Assembly (NCBI GenBank): GCA_031841125.1
Contig: CM063113.1
Coordinates: 15,211,312 to 15,275,311, forward strand
From: Acanthococcus lagerstroemiae
Lineage: Eukaryota > Arthropoda > Insecta > Hemiptera > Eriococcidae
DNA: 64,000 nt
Direction of reading: 5' to 3'
In this document: positions 1-11,157 of the stretch, one piece after another
Layout of the letters: the number at the start of each line of letters is the position of its first letter
Position numbering within the stretch: position 1 is the first letter of the stretch
The notes under the pieces: generated by a model
The model's input: the letters and a program-made list of their open reading frames with translations, nothing else
The model's database searches: none
Told to the model about the DNA's origin: nothing
Made by a program: the position numbers and the translations under genes

Positions 1-1790
1 TGAACAGGATACACGAGACTGAGCGGAGACAGACCAAAGATAGACAAAGAAGACAGGAAGACCATTCTGCGGAGATGGCGTTCTATAGGGTGCCTATCGT
101 TTGATTTTCTTCGATAAATCTGTCAGATTACATGAAGGAAGAGGGAACTCAAAAAGACAGACACAGGTTAGAATGATAGAGATTCCCCCCCCCCTCCTAG
201 AAAGATGCTGTAGAGGCAGACTTCAAGTTATGGAAAGATTCAACCACTACACAATACACACATGGGCAGTTCCCAATTCCGTCCACAACAAATTATCGTC
301 TTCCATCCAAAGTTGATACAGTAAGGTAGCAGCATGTATTAAATACATGATTCAGAGCACTTGAGAGATTATGACCCTCAGATTTTGGATCTGAGTTCTC
401 GACTCCGGGCCTGTTTAGCATATAGATAAGACATATTGGGTGTACAGAAATCAGCAGACATTCGTTCCTAGATCTAGGATTTCGGCTTTCAGCTCCGTTC
501 TTGCTAAACAGGTAGGAAAAAAACTACCTGCCTGGCTGTCAGTCAGTCTAACTGTCTATGAGATATTGCTGAACAACTGTTTCTCTATCCATAGAGGTAC
601 GCCGGTAGCATCGAGAGCTACATGAAAAAAACTAACCTACCCAGAACTGACGGCTTACCCCTCTCGAGATTTTACTTTCCAAATTCACGCGCGAAAGTCA
701 AACTAAAGAGCTTTCTTTTTTACTTGTTTCTTGAAATTTGGAGTCGGAATTGACATTGTGCTCCATTCGGAAACCAGAGCCACCCCCTCCAAACGTGATC
801 ACGTCATGGGGTTGTCTTATGAGTTGACTATCGTTCGGTCCATCAGCCTGTTTGTCTTTCTGTCCGAGGTTTAAATCTTAGGATGTTAGAGCTGTCGCCG
901 CTATTTTTAGAATTTTTCATATAACAACTTTGGCACAGAGGGGTTGAGATAGAGATCACGCTTTTAATTAAAGAGAAATGATGGGGAAACGATCCTTTCA
1001 GTCGTAATACAGACACACTTCGACCACGAAAACCTTTTCCGAATGTCTAGCTCAAAGTAATTAATTTCGAAAATTCGAGCCTATTAGTTTTAACAGTTTT
1101 GACGCCAACTCGTTGAACACACAGAAACAGATACAAACGCACATCATTCAATTTCATTTTTTCTTCTTTTCGATCGTAAAGTGAAAGTATATTCAACAGC
1201 TCGCTTACACTGCAGAAGATTCACGACATTCAATCGACATTGTTGCCAGGAATCGAACAGCAGCGCCCTTCTTACTCCCTGTTGATAGAGTCATGGCGCC
1301 AGCTGAGCGCAAAAATAATTTTATTTTCCATTCCAAATTAGCGGTGATTGTAAAATTCTCAAATTCTCCGAAATTTCAGCCTTCCTACTGTGACAGATTC
1401 GCCACAATGATCAGCAACGTGAACGTAGGCTCGACGTGCAGAAAAACGTTAATTTCACAAATGGCGCTGGCGGCGCTGATAGGACGGAGCCAACTAGGAC
1501 ACCCTGTAATCTTGTACACCGTTCTGCCGTCCAGCGGGGCGTTAATTTTCTCGGCCATAAACCGACGTTTCGCAATTAGTCGACGTTCCGGCGCCATCCA
1601 TCACAAATCATAAAACGGACGTCGTGTCGCGCCGATTCGACAGACAGAGAGTGAGAGAGTACAGAGTAAGACCAGCCAGTCTTCGCTCGAAATGAGAAGA
1701 AAAGCGACTTATAGAAAAATTTTCGCGGGTACTTCGGTGAATCCGGTGAAGATGTCGCAACTGTAACTTCTGTACACTCTTTTTTCACAA
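1..1790. other. intergenic, nothing recognised
   Basis: Short open frames only, none with a recognisable motif or a plausible gene structure. A C-run sits near 185-194. No repeat boundary, RNA gene or transposon terminus could be supported. Confidence 0.4.
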
Positions 1791-1799
1791 AACGATTGT

Positions 1800-2520
1800 G
1801 CTAATGGATGTCGGCCGGGACCGGAGAGCGGAGACCACCGAGGCCGATACCGGCTCGAGTACCACGGTGGGTCGGGACTTGTTGACGGACTATTAAACCT
1901 GCAAGCTCGAATCAAGGGCCGAAAGCAACGCTGATGTTCACGTTTGTACACCAGTGAGCATGTTTTTTCAGTGCACACTCTATAATATAGCAACTGACAA
2001 AAAATAACGCTATTTTCCTGTCCGCGAGTCCACAGGCTCCGGAGTGTACACGAGAGCCACCTTGCTGTCTCTCGCTCACACAGAGAATTGAACGTGTTCT
2101 ACCCACCACCCTGTTTGTTATCTGCTGTCTTCGAGTGCGCCTCTGGTACTCATTCCTTTTTTCAGCAGTGTAGGAATCAAAACTGAGCTCGACCGTGCTC
2201 CTTGACTGGCCCGGCACACTCTCAGAGCAGTCTCAAAGAGTCCTTTCTTGATTACGGTTTCTGCGTCAAAAACTCTATTCGTCGAAAATACCAAATGGGT
2301 GTGCATGCCCCACGTTTAATCGTCATTAATAGCGACGTGACAGGCTGTCAAGGCTCCGGCTTCCTCAACTCAAATTGATTTTTTTTCGGGTTCTTCGTAC
2401 TCCATTTTGTCGTGCTCAGGCCGCAGAGTACGCACAAAGCACAGGTTACTTTTCACCAGCACAAACCCAGCGAAGCCTACTCGCTATTGAGACATTTTCT
2501 CCAATTTCAGTCGGTTTTAT
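1800..2520 (+). repeat. diverged third copy of repeat X (5' part)
   Basis: Collinear with 5560-6260: both contain 'gtccgcgagtccaca', 'cagagaattgaa', 'tccattttgtcgtg' and 'ttacttttcacca' in the same order and spacing, with many substitutions. It is therefore an old member of the dispersed family whose young copies lie at 5.5-9.4 and 11.2-14.5 kb. No coding capacity was recognised. The left and right limits are approximate. Confidence 0.7.
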
Positions 2521-2749
2521 TTCAGCCGATACTGAGGTTAGAGACTCATTTTTTGTTGATGTTGAAATACGGGTAAATTTGTGCTCTATCAGAGTCTACC
2601 AAAAACTCAAATACAAGTTCTTCGACATATGGTACCTATTCATAGAGCACCTCACATTTTCAGTACTTAAATTTATTCTTTCAAAATCACTGAGATATTT
2701 TTTCAGAACAATGTTACCTGTTGTAACTCTTTTGGATTAGTTCCATCTG

Positions 2750-4060
2750 AATGGATTTAGAACTCTTCGAGACCCTTTTAGGCTTCTTAAACCTTGTTTA
2801 AAACTTTTCAAGATCATTTCTAAAAATCTTCGAGGTTCGTTTCAAAACTATTCCTGGCTTGCCTGAGATTACTAAAGACTATTCTCGACACTATTAAGAC
2901 TAAATGAGACTCATTAAATATCTTGAAAATAATTATTCAAATGGGTTTAAGATCCTTCGAGGTTCATTAAAATTTTTTTCAATTGTGCGTTAGATCTTCC
3001 AAGACTTCTTTAAGACTCTACAAACATGACAGAAACTTTCCAAGATTATTCTATGTTTCATTGAGACTTTTGAAATTCTTCCAGCCTATTAGATTCTTAT
3101 AGAGGCAGGTTCAATATTTTTTGAAACTTGTATCGTTTTTATAAACTTGTATAACCTTAAAGTCTTTAATAGGTCTATAAAAGTCTCGGAAATGTCAAAA
3201 AGAGTCTGAAAAAATCTCTGTAGACTGTAAAATAATAATCTGAAACAAGTTCGAAAAAGCTGTAGAAAGAACCTGGGACAGTTCTGGACGAGTCTTCAAA
3301 ACTAAAATACGCCTGACCGAATTTAAAAAATGTATGAGGATGCAGTTCCCTTCCCACTCCGACCCGGAAAGAAGTTGAAAATACCTATTTTACAAATTAT
3401 CACTTAGGAGTCTTACGCGGTTTTATAAAAGTCTGGAAGAGTATAAAAGAGTCTATGAAAAACATAGAGTTATAATCTTGAATCCGAAAAAGTTTTATAA
3501 ATAGCTTTGAACAATTCTGGAAAGGGTCTTGAAGAGTATAATAGGCTAATAGAATTTCAAGGATGGTAAGGATAAATTCCCTCCTTCCTCTCTCTCTCCT
3601 CCGGACAAAGGTTGAAAATACCCACTTACTGGTACTTGAAGGGTCTTACAAAAGTCCCTGAAATAATAAGCACGAACAAAGATAAAAGAGTTTCAGAGAT
3701 GGCCTTGAAGAATTCTGGAAGAGTCTTAAGTAAGAAATATATTCGAATGAATTTGAAAATACAATGAGGCCACATCTTCCACTTTCCTCCCCCAAGCCTC
3801 GAAAAACATTACAAAATGCCCATTATATTGCTCATCTTACCGAATCTTAAAAAGTCTAGTAAAAGTCTGGAAGAGTCTTAAAGAAATCTTTGTAGAATCA
3901 GGAATAATAATCGTAAATCCGAAAAAGTTTCTTCTTGCGGACTCGTGTTGAGTAAAATACACCTGAAAGAATGCTGAACGAAGTATAGGGATAAATTTTC
4001 TCCCACCCCCTCTTTTTCCGAGCTGGGAACAAAGTTGAGAGTTACTAACTTTTACGGCTC
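2750..4060. repeat. decayed tandem repeat rich in AGTCTT/AAGACT
   Basis: Words such as 'aagagtctt', 'gtctggaagagt' and 'gttgaaaatacc' recur at roughly 200-240-bp spacing. The block 'acttaggagtcttacgcgg...gtctggaagagt' near 3400 has relatives near 3640 and 3830. A similar texture without clear units occurs at 19.8-20.3 kb. It looks like a strongly diverged satellite or a cryptically repetitive array, with no protein signal. Confidence 0.55.
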
Positions 4061-5097
4061 AAATCGTTGAAAAAAAAAATTCATTCGTTCAAAAAAAAAA
4101 ATCATTCGTTCAGTTCGCATTATTGTCTTACCTATGATAGCATTTTTTCTTTACTTATACAACTGTGAGCTATCCCCAGTCCCCCTAAAAAATTTTCTGT
4201 TTACGCTACTGCTCAGAGTCACTTACTTTTTGAGCTTTTGAAATCAAAGACCTGTTAGCAGTTGTTAAACTGATTACTATTCCACTTGATGTAAAAGTAA
4301 TATCCTGAAAACTGGAGCTCGATTTGATGAAGTTATCCCCCATTTTAGGAGAACATACCTTGACTTTCGACTCTCAGTCATATCCGCAAAGGACACAAAA
4401 TTGGAATTACATAAAAATTTACTAAACGCAAAAATTGTTTCCTCGAATACATCCAGCTTTTATGTTGAATCAATAAAATTTCGCCAACTATCATTACTTT
4501 CCAGAAAAAAACTGAAAATTGTAGAAAATGTCTTAGAAAACGACAAACGTTATTTTACAACTTTTGTGGGGGAGGGGGTGTGGGAGGGAGGGGGGAGGTA
4601 AAGAAAGGGTACAATGAGAATAATGATAATCCTAATGAAGAATGTTATTTTTTCATCTTTCTTACGTTGAGAGTGAGTGGGAGGAGATTTTGGCCTGTGG
4701 TTCTTACGCGGTGGCGTGCAGAACTGATTTTTCTGGTGGCCGGTCTGGTCCCTCTCCGCCCCTAGTGCTTCCAGTTTTGGCATGCGTTAAGAATCTGCTG
4801 CAGCTGCTGCTGACCCCCGCGCAGAGATCACCTCGCCGTCACCACTTTCCTGTGTCCCCACACGTACCAAGACGAAAAGGTGACAGGTGAAGGAAGGAAG
4901 CGCAGTCCGGCTGTGGTGCATCCGAATTTCAGATTAATACTTGTTGAGCGTTGCCTCGGCCAGTAGGATATCTCTTAGTGGCCTCAGCAGGACAGTACGA
5001 ATCCGAAGAAAGGAGATGCGAAATGGGGGATTGGGTCAGCCTCAAGACGTCACTTTGGTCACAATCACAATTAGCCTTTATTACACATTATAATCCA
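4061..5097. other. intergenic, nothing recognised
   Basis: Contains a short direct repeat, 'aattcattcgttcaaaaaa' followed by 'atcattcgttcag' near 4078-4112, and a G-rich patch near 4566-4600. No gene or element termini were recognised. Confidence 0.35.
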
Positions 5098-5118
5098 TTT
5101 TAAATTATATTTATTTAA

Positions 5119-5420
5119 TTAATTAGTTGGCCCTTTATATTGAGCATAGGCCTCTCTGAATTTGGCCCATTCGAGCCGGTCATATGCCATTCCATGATAC
5201 AATTTGTTTTCCAACATTCTTTCGATATCCTCCGCCCACCTTGCTTTCTGCCTTCCCTTTCTTCTCTTTCCATGTGTTATCCAATTTGTTACTTTTGCTG
5301 CCCATCTTTCGCATCATTCTCGCCACACGTTCAGCCCAATCCCATTTTCATCTTTTCACTGATTTCAAAACGTCCAAATTTTCCTCGAGCTTCCTTTTAA
5401 TCACCGTTAATTTTATTTTC
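5119..5420 (-). mobile_element. LINE reverse transcriptase ORF, C-terminal end
   Basis: Read on the minus strand this gives the usual tail of non-LTR retrotransposon ORFs: an R-W-A-E-D-I segment preceded by a basic GRQKAR stretch, then 'EWAKFREAYAQYKGPTN' and a stop at 5119-5121. Insect RTE/R1-like elements end with the equivalent of 'RPRKRWxDDI...WxxxxEAYxQQW'. The part upstream in the element (to about 5420) is frame-broken. It is a 5'-truncated dead copy and the clade is uncertain. Confidence 0.75.
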
Positions 5421-5519
5421 AAGATGCGATACTCGAAATGGTAGATTTTGGGGTCAGGGGTGCAGTATCTAGGGGGCCAATTTGGCATACGTACATCACC
5501 AAATGATGAGCTGAGAACC

Positions 5520-8500
5520 AACTATTCTATAGGCCGAGTATACCAATGGGTACCACCCGGAACCGGAAAGTGGGAACCGCCGATGTTGACACCGGCTGGG
5601 GTACCATGGTAGCCAATACTTGTTGACAGACTTAGACCGCAAGCTTGGATTAGTGACTGAGAGTAAGGCTAGTGGTTACATTGTACACCAATATGCACTA
5701 TTTTAGTGCATGCTTCATACCATAGTAACTGACAAAATGTAACGTTATTTTCGTGTCCGCGAGTCCACATTCTCCATAGTGTTCAAGAGCACCATCTTGC
5801 TGTCTCTCTTTCTCACACAGAGAATTGAAAGTTTCCTGCTCACCACTCTGCTGGTCATCGGGCTGTCTCTGAGTGCGCTCTTTGTACTCATTCTCTCTTC
5901 CGACGCTGTTGGATATCGCAACTGTGCTCCGCCGTATTCCTTGACTGGTCCGTCATATTTACCCCCTCGCTTCTTCGCTCAGTCATAAAGATGGTCCTCT
6001 TCTGGTCGCGGGTTTGGCGCTAAAAAGTCTACTTGTCGAAAACGCTGCATGGGTGTGCATGTTTCACGTTCAATCGCGAGTTACTTTTGACGTGGCCGCT
6101 GCTTTTTCAACTCGAGTTGAACTTTCTTCGATACTTCGTATTCCATTTTGTCGTGTATAGGTCAGGGAGCCCATACAAAGCACATGTTACTTTTCACCAA
6201 CACGAACACAGAGAAGCCCACTTGCAACTGGGACACTGGGAGACACCTTGTACAATGATGCGAACAATCGCGTATTTAAAGCTGTGAAGTGGTCGTCCCA
6301 CTGGGAGCATACCGACACCACGCCGACCGAGTGACATTGCATTCATCCTTCAACGTGGTCGCGGTGAAGTGCATTCTGAAGAACACACACGGTTCGCGGA
6401 ATACGTAAATCCGTACTTGAACTTAAATGTGCGTTGAGAATCACCGCCTAAATAAGGCGGATGTGTTTATGCAATCGCATCGGGGCGTTGCGACGTGGCA
6501 ACGACGGCGATCAGGTTAAAAATTTTTGGAATGGTATTTTCATTCGAGCAAAACAACGTCAACAACGCGGATACGGTTCGACGTCTGAAAATGGAGATTG
6601 AACGTTCCAGACCAATTTTAGACTAACCGATATCGCAAATGTATAAATAATAAGCGAACGACTATGTATGTACACAGCAAACGTCTCTACGTGTATCGAT
6701 ATAGGCGAAGTGAACCAACCGAGAATAAATTACAACACAAACCTACAAGATATGCGCATAAATTAGGTCGGAGGTAGGTAACTGCGTAATTGGGACACTT
6801 AAGAACCGCACACTAAGTAGCTGAGTATTTGTGTGCTCGTCTGATAGTACAAGAAAACAGGCTAAGACCTCACAATGCCACATAGATTGAACTACCAGCA
6901 ACTGAACAGTTGGTCTTGAGGTCTCTCACCTCTCGAACGTCGAGCCCGTACTGGGATAAAGGATTCAAAAAAACGAAGAAGGTAATGTTCACTCACCACT
7001 GCCAATGTCAATCAACTTTAACTAGTCCCAATCAGTCACTGGATTCTTACCTGAAACAGGAAAAATAAGATGAGTACATATGGAAGATTAGGCTACACCA
7101 CAGACTATGAATTACCATTCCAAAGTCAATGTCCACACAGAGGCTATAATCTTGCCTGTGGTAAACTAGCATAACTAGAGCACCTGGAAACATCCAAGTA
7201 CTGACATCCGCCATTTTCAGTCGCTTGGCTGTGCCTGATAATTCAGAATTCGATGGCCGGTACTTTCAGATTACCCTTGTTTCCCTTTAGTTACTCGGGT
7301 AACTGGTGAGATTTTGCGCATCGGGTTAAGAGACTAACTCTGACTTTCTTTCAAGATTAATGCAAGAAAACTTCATCAGGACTGCGATATTAAAAGCTAA
7401 AGATACCTTGGCTCTTAAATTTTGAATGTGGAACTATAGGAATGTTGTTGGGGTTCAGCAACAGGTTTTTAGTATCGAGAGACATTACTGCATCAACGAA
7501 GATTTCTAATCGGTTGAGCAGTTTCTATCTCAGATCTGTAAAAGTTAACCATACTTCCTTTCCCTTTCTACGTTCAATTTTTTGCAATTGCAATTACAGC
7601 AGTTCAAAAACACAGAGGTAAACAGTTCGACACTTGCTTTTCGCGAATCAATTATTACTTCTCCAGCTCGTTTCGTAGCAATCTAGCCGTTTCGTCATCC
7701 ATCGTCCAGCACGTCGCAATAAATCCCCCGACTCGTTGGCACTTGGAAACGGTTGGGCCACAACCGACGATAACTTTCCATCAAGTCGACAATAAGGTAC
7801 CCTCTGTCCGCGTATACGTGTTTATACGCTATTCGCAAGAAGCTTTCTCTAATTTCCGAAATTATTCGAATTACCACTTCGCAATTTCCAAATCGATTTG
7901 CAACATCTAACTACACCCAAAAGTTTTAATTGCATCGAAATTCGTTAGTTCGTCGACGAAATTTGTAACTGCGGGTCTGTCGCTCGTTTTTCCTTGGGCT
8001 CTGTCATCGAGCACGGTACGGCGATACAAAACCGCCATCCGACTCGCTTCATGAAAATTTACGCGCACAAAAAGCAAAATTTTGTTCCAGTTACGTGTTC
8101 GCACCGTCGAAATCGTGCGTCGTTTATTAAAATGTGCACATTTTCGTTATCCGTTGCATTTAAAAGTAAAATGGAAAAACGCATTTCGGGTACCAAGTTT
8201 GTACTTCGTCTGCGCGTCGGAAAGACAAGCCAGAGAAATTTCAAAGCGAGGACGCGTCACAAGCCAATTTAAAATCGCAGTTCGCAGCAATGGTGCGGCG
8301 ATTTCCACGAACACATATTATCGTTTCCACTACAAGTCTGTCATCGCTGTACAATGACTCATGACCTCGTGTTTCTTGGTCTTTCTGGGAGTGCCCAGTT
8401 CTTGTGCACACAGTGAACTGCGAACAGCAAAAGTTTCTGGCACAGAAGACGATGTCGGAGTTCGTAAAACCACCCGAGTCAGGTTCAAGTGCTCGGATTT

Positions 8501-9165
8501 CGATCGCGGTCCGCTCAAACCGTTAATCGGTCTTCGAAATTTGGACAGAAGGGTTTGACGTGGGCGACTTCAATTCCAAGAGTGATCCTCGTACTTCACA
8601 GATTCCGCAGATCAAATTTCATGCTGCCGCCATTAATTACGAAATTCCGCATCAATCAGCCGTACTGTGAATTCTATACTGGCGAACACTCCTTCAGAGG
8701 CCAGAACAGAAGCGGTCGACGTTCAGTCGAGTCGGTGGCATTAATTAGCGGTTTTGCAAACACAGGTTGCATGGTTCGCACACAGTTGTTAATACGTTGT
8801 TACAAGAAAAAAGGAAACAAAAAAAAAAAGTCGAGCAAGTCAATCTACAAGATCGTGGAACTGCATGCGATTCGAATTCGTCGCAAATCGAACGTAACCG
8901 TGACCTCGAACTGGCGCAATTCGTGTATTCAGTAATTACGGTTCGGGTTTTCACTCTACCATATCAGAGACATGGGACAGCGGCGGGGTTCAAATAACTT
9001 CTTGTTTTCTAGGACCTATCATGACGATGCGACCATCCGGGTATCAGTGGCTATCAGGTTAGTTCGCAGCAGCTTATATCGTCTTCAAGAATGGCACATA
9101 ATATGGAAATGTTCAGGTTCGAAGTCGTGATCTCTTGATTCTGGAAGTACCTATCGTAAAGAAAG

Positions 9166-9203
<38 letters not shown>

Positions 9204-9412
9204 TTTCAAAGCAAATCAAGTAACTTCCAGAACATTGTATACGAACAGTGAGGAAACAGCGCTGCTCTTCAGGACATAATGCTAACTACGAGGGCATATT
9301 TCAGAAAAAAACAAACGCTATACTTATCGTATCTGATCACTTCTTATTTCTGATAAGTGATAACTAACTGCTGGCTTTCAGCAAAGCAGACTCGCTGCTA
9401 GTTCGAACTTGT
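5520..9412 (+). repeat. repeat X, copy A
   Basis: A family member of about 3.9 kb. From 6124 onwards it is nearly identical to 11158-14455 (constant offset of about 5034 bp, a few substitutions and small indels). Its first 600 bp match only the diverged copy at 1.8-2.5 kb. It contains a (GA)n run at 9169-9200 and, at about 7259-7324, the end of a GTTACCC-rich MITE. Several short sense/antisense frames are shared with copy B only because the copies are recent. No protein family was recognised. Its right end coincides with the BEL LTR insertion point. Confidence 0.85.
9169..9200. repeat. (GA)n microsatellite
   Basis: Uninterrupted GA dinucleotides within repeat X copy A. The matching site in copy B (14208-14244) is longer. 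Confidence 0.95.
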
Positions 9413-10468
9413 TGACGTAGAATTAGCACCAGAATTATATTTAGCAGAGTTGTGACGTCGATCAGTCACGGAATGATCGAGACGCCACCTGGTGAAATTA
9501 CGTCCAAACAGCTCATGTGATTTAAGGCGCAGTGGAAGACTAGGTTTGAGTACCAAGTTCAAGAAAGAACAGATTAAATACAGGCATAACTTATTTATTT
9601 AAACAACACAAACTTCTTGTAAACTAAATTTTCTTCCGGTCCAGTCCTCCGAATTTTCAACAGTTACCTAACGGCAAACAAACAAGTCCACCGTCAGTCC
9701 AAAGGATGTTAGTAAATTCTAATTTAAATGTTAATTAAATTAAATGTCGGCTAGTGGTAAGGAGGATATGCACCGGCATTCCTGGACCCCCGACTATACC
9801 ACAAGAGAGGAAGTTACCTTATACTCAGGGTACCGACCCATAAGTTTGATCTGGACAACAGCAGTTCTGGATCAAGTAATAAATTGAGCCAAAGGTTGGG
9901 AAGGCGGGGAGGGTCCCTAATTCGGTTGGAATAATTACGTTCCGACCAAACAGTAAAGAAATTTCCTCGGAAGTCAAGGACCCCAGACAGGGTCAGAGAT
10001 AAATAGCTTCTCCCTTTACCGAAAGGGAAAAAATGCACGGATCCATCACGAATGGACAACTTAAATATATCAGGTTTGTACCAGAATAATTACGTTCTGG
10101 GTGCAAACTGAAAGAATAATTTACCACACAAGAAGGGGGTAAACAATAAGAATTCACTAACCTGAGCCATGCCGCTCCACAACACAACAAAAACACCACA
10201 CGCGATTCGCCACACAACTGTAATTCCCAGTAACTAAATTCACAACAACAATGAAGCGCGAGCGAGTCCTGAACAAGAATGACCTGGGTATTGTTCTGCT
10301 CAGTCTGCTCAGCCCTTTTATGTTTGTTGGGGCACGTTGTGTACTACAATTCTCAAACTATCGACCATTGGTCGAAGTCGGAAATTGTGACGTCAATAGT
10401 GTACCTCACGACGTCACCTCACCGGGGTGACTTACGTATTTATTATCAGTAGCCTGTACTATGTCACA
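9413..10468 (-). mobile_element. BEL/Pao-type LTR (3' LTR of a minus-strand element)
   Basis: On the minus strand it starts 'TGTGACATAGTACAGG' (10468 downwards) and ends '...CTACGTCA' (9413), so it has TG...CA termini over 1056 bp. It contains a TATA-like 'CATAAAAGGGCT' (10322-10311) and, 0.7 kb downstream, AATAAA signals near 9590, a plausible U3-R-U5 order. The Gag stub joins it directly at 10468. The plus-strand base before it is the last base of '...gaacttgt', the site found empty at the end of repeat X copy B. Two near-palindromes around 'AATAATTACGTT' lie near 9930 and 10085. Confidence 0.7.
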
Positions 10469-11036
10469 TATTTTCGACACTCCATTGTTCCGAGGTTACA
10501 CTGAAACCACGAAGGTACTCCTTAGCTGGCCCCTTTACACATTCCAACAAGTGTATAAACCTCTGCAAATCAGTAAATTTCTGGTTGGAATGGACAGCCG
10601 CATCATAGTGTTGCCACCACTGGCTCCACTCTCTCACCTCGCCATTAAATATTGGCGGTTTACAACGCAACTTAAAGCAGTCATCCGAGCCGGATGATGG
10701 AGCAGGCGATGATTCGGGGGCAGAGACTCCATCGAACATAAGGGCAGCTTCATATAACATGGATGCCTTATCCCGAATTGCCTTAATCTCCAACTGTCTC
10801 TCTAATGTCTCTTCTGCAGACAAATTTAGAGCTTCTAGGTTAACATCTACTGTCCCTGTACGTGCAAGAAGACGAGATGCTGCCGTCTTCACCTGAGCAG
10901 GGCTCTGTTGCGATAGACTATCCAACATAGCCAACTGCATTTTCAGCACCTCAATTGCGTGGAGAATATCCGCCGCAAGAGGTGGAACACTCACGGTAGC
11001 TCCGGCACCATGGGTTGTATCCATAGGTTCATTCAC
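10469..11036 (-). pseudogene. gag: BEL/Pao retrotransposon Gag, N-terminal stub (DUF1759 region)
   Basis: The frame opens with ATG at 11036 and runs leftwards for 190 residues, with the stop contributed by the start of the LTR (10464-10466). Residues about 1-100 are Gln/Leu-rich and helical. Residues about 125-180 match the DUF1759 core of BEL Gag proteins: 'PPIFNGEVREWSQWW', 'AAVHSN', then 'LLECVKGPAKEYLRGF', the usual 'F-x-G-D...W..F...F...V' and 'L.G.A...I.G' pattern. Gag normally continues for hundreds of residues, followed by protease, reverse transcriptase, RNase H and integrase. All of these are missing, so an internal deletion joined gag to the 3' LTR. The start lies about 120 bp from the break at 11157, a normal leader distance. 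Confidence 0.85.
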
Positions 11037-11157
11037 CTATAACAGTAAGAATTATGTAAATCACGTATTCCTTATATCAGCATTTTGATAAACTCTACTG
11101 AACCTCTCAAGAGATGGATCCATAACTCAACTACTGTCAAACCACTACCGAGTGGGA
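11037..11157 (-). other. remnant of the BEL 5' leader
   Basis: This is the sequence upstream of the gag ATG in element orientation. It stops abruptly where repeat X copy B begins ('ttcttcgatacttcg' at 11158). The 5' LTR that should follow is absent. No convincing tRNA primer-binding site could be read, probably because it was lost with the LTR. Confidence 0.55.
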
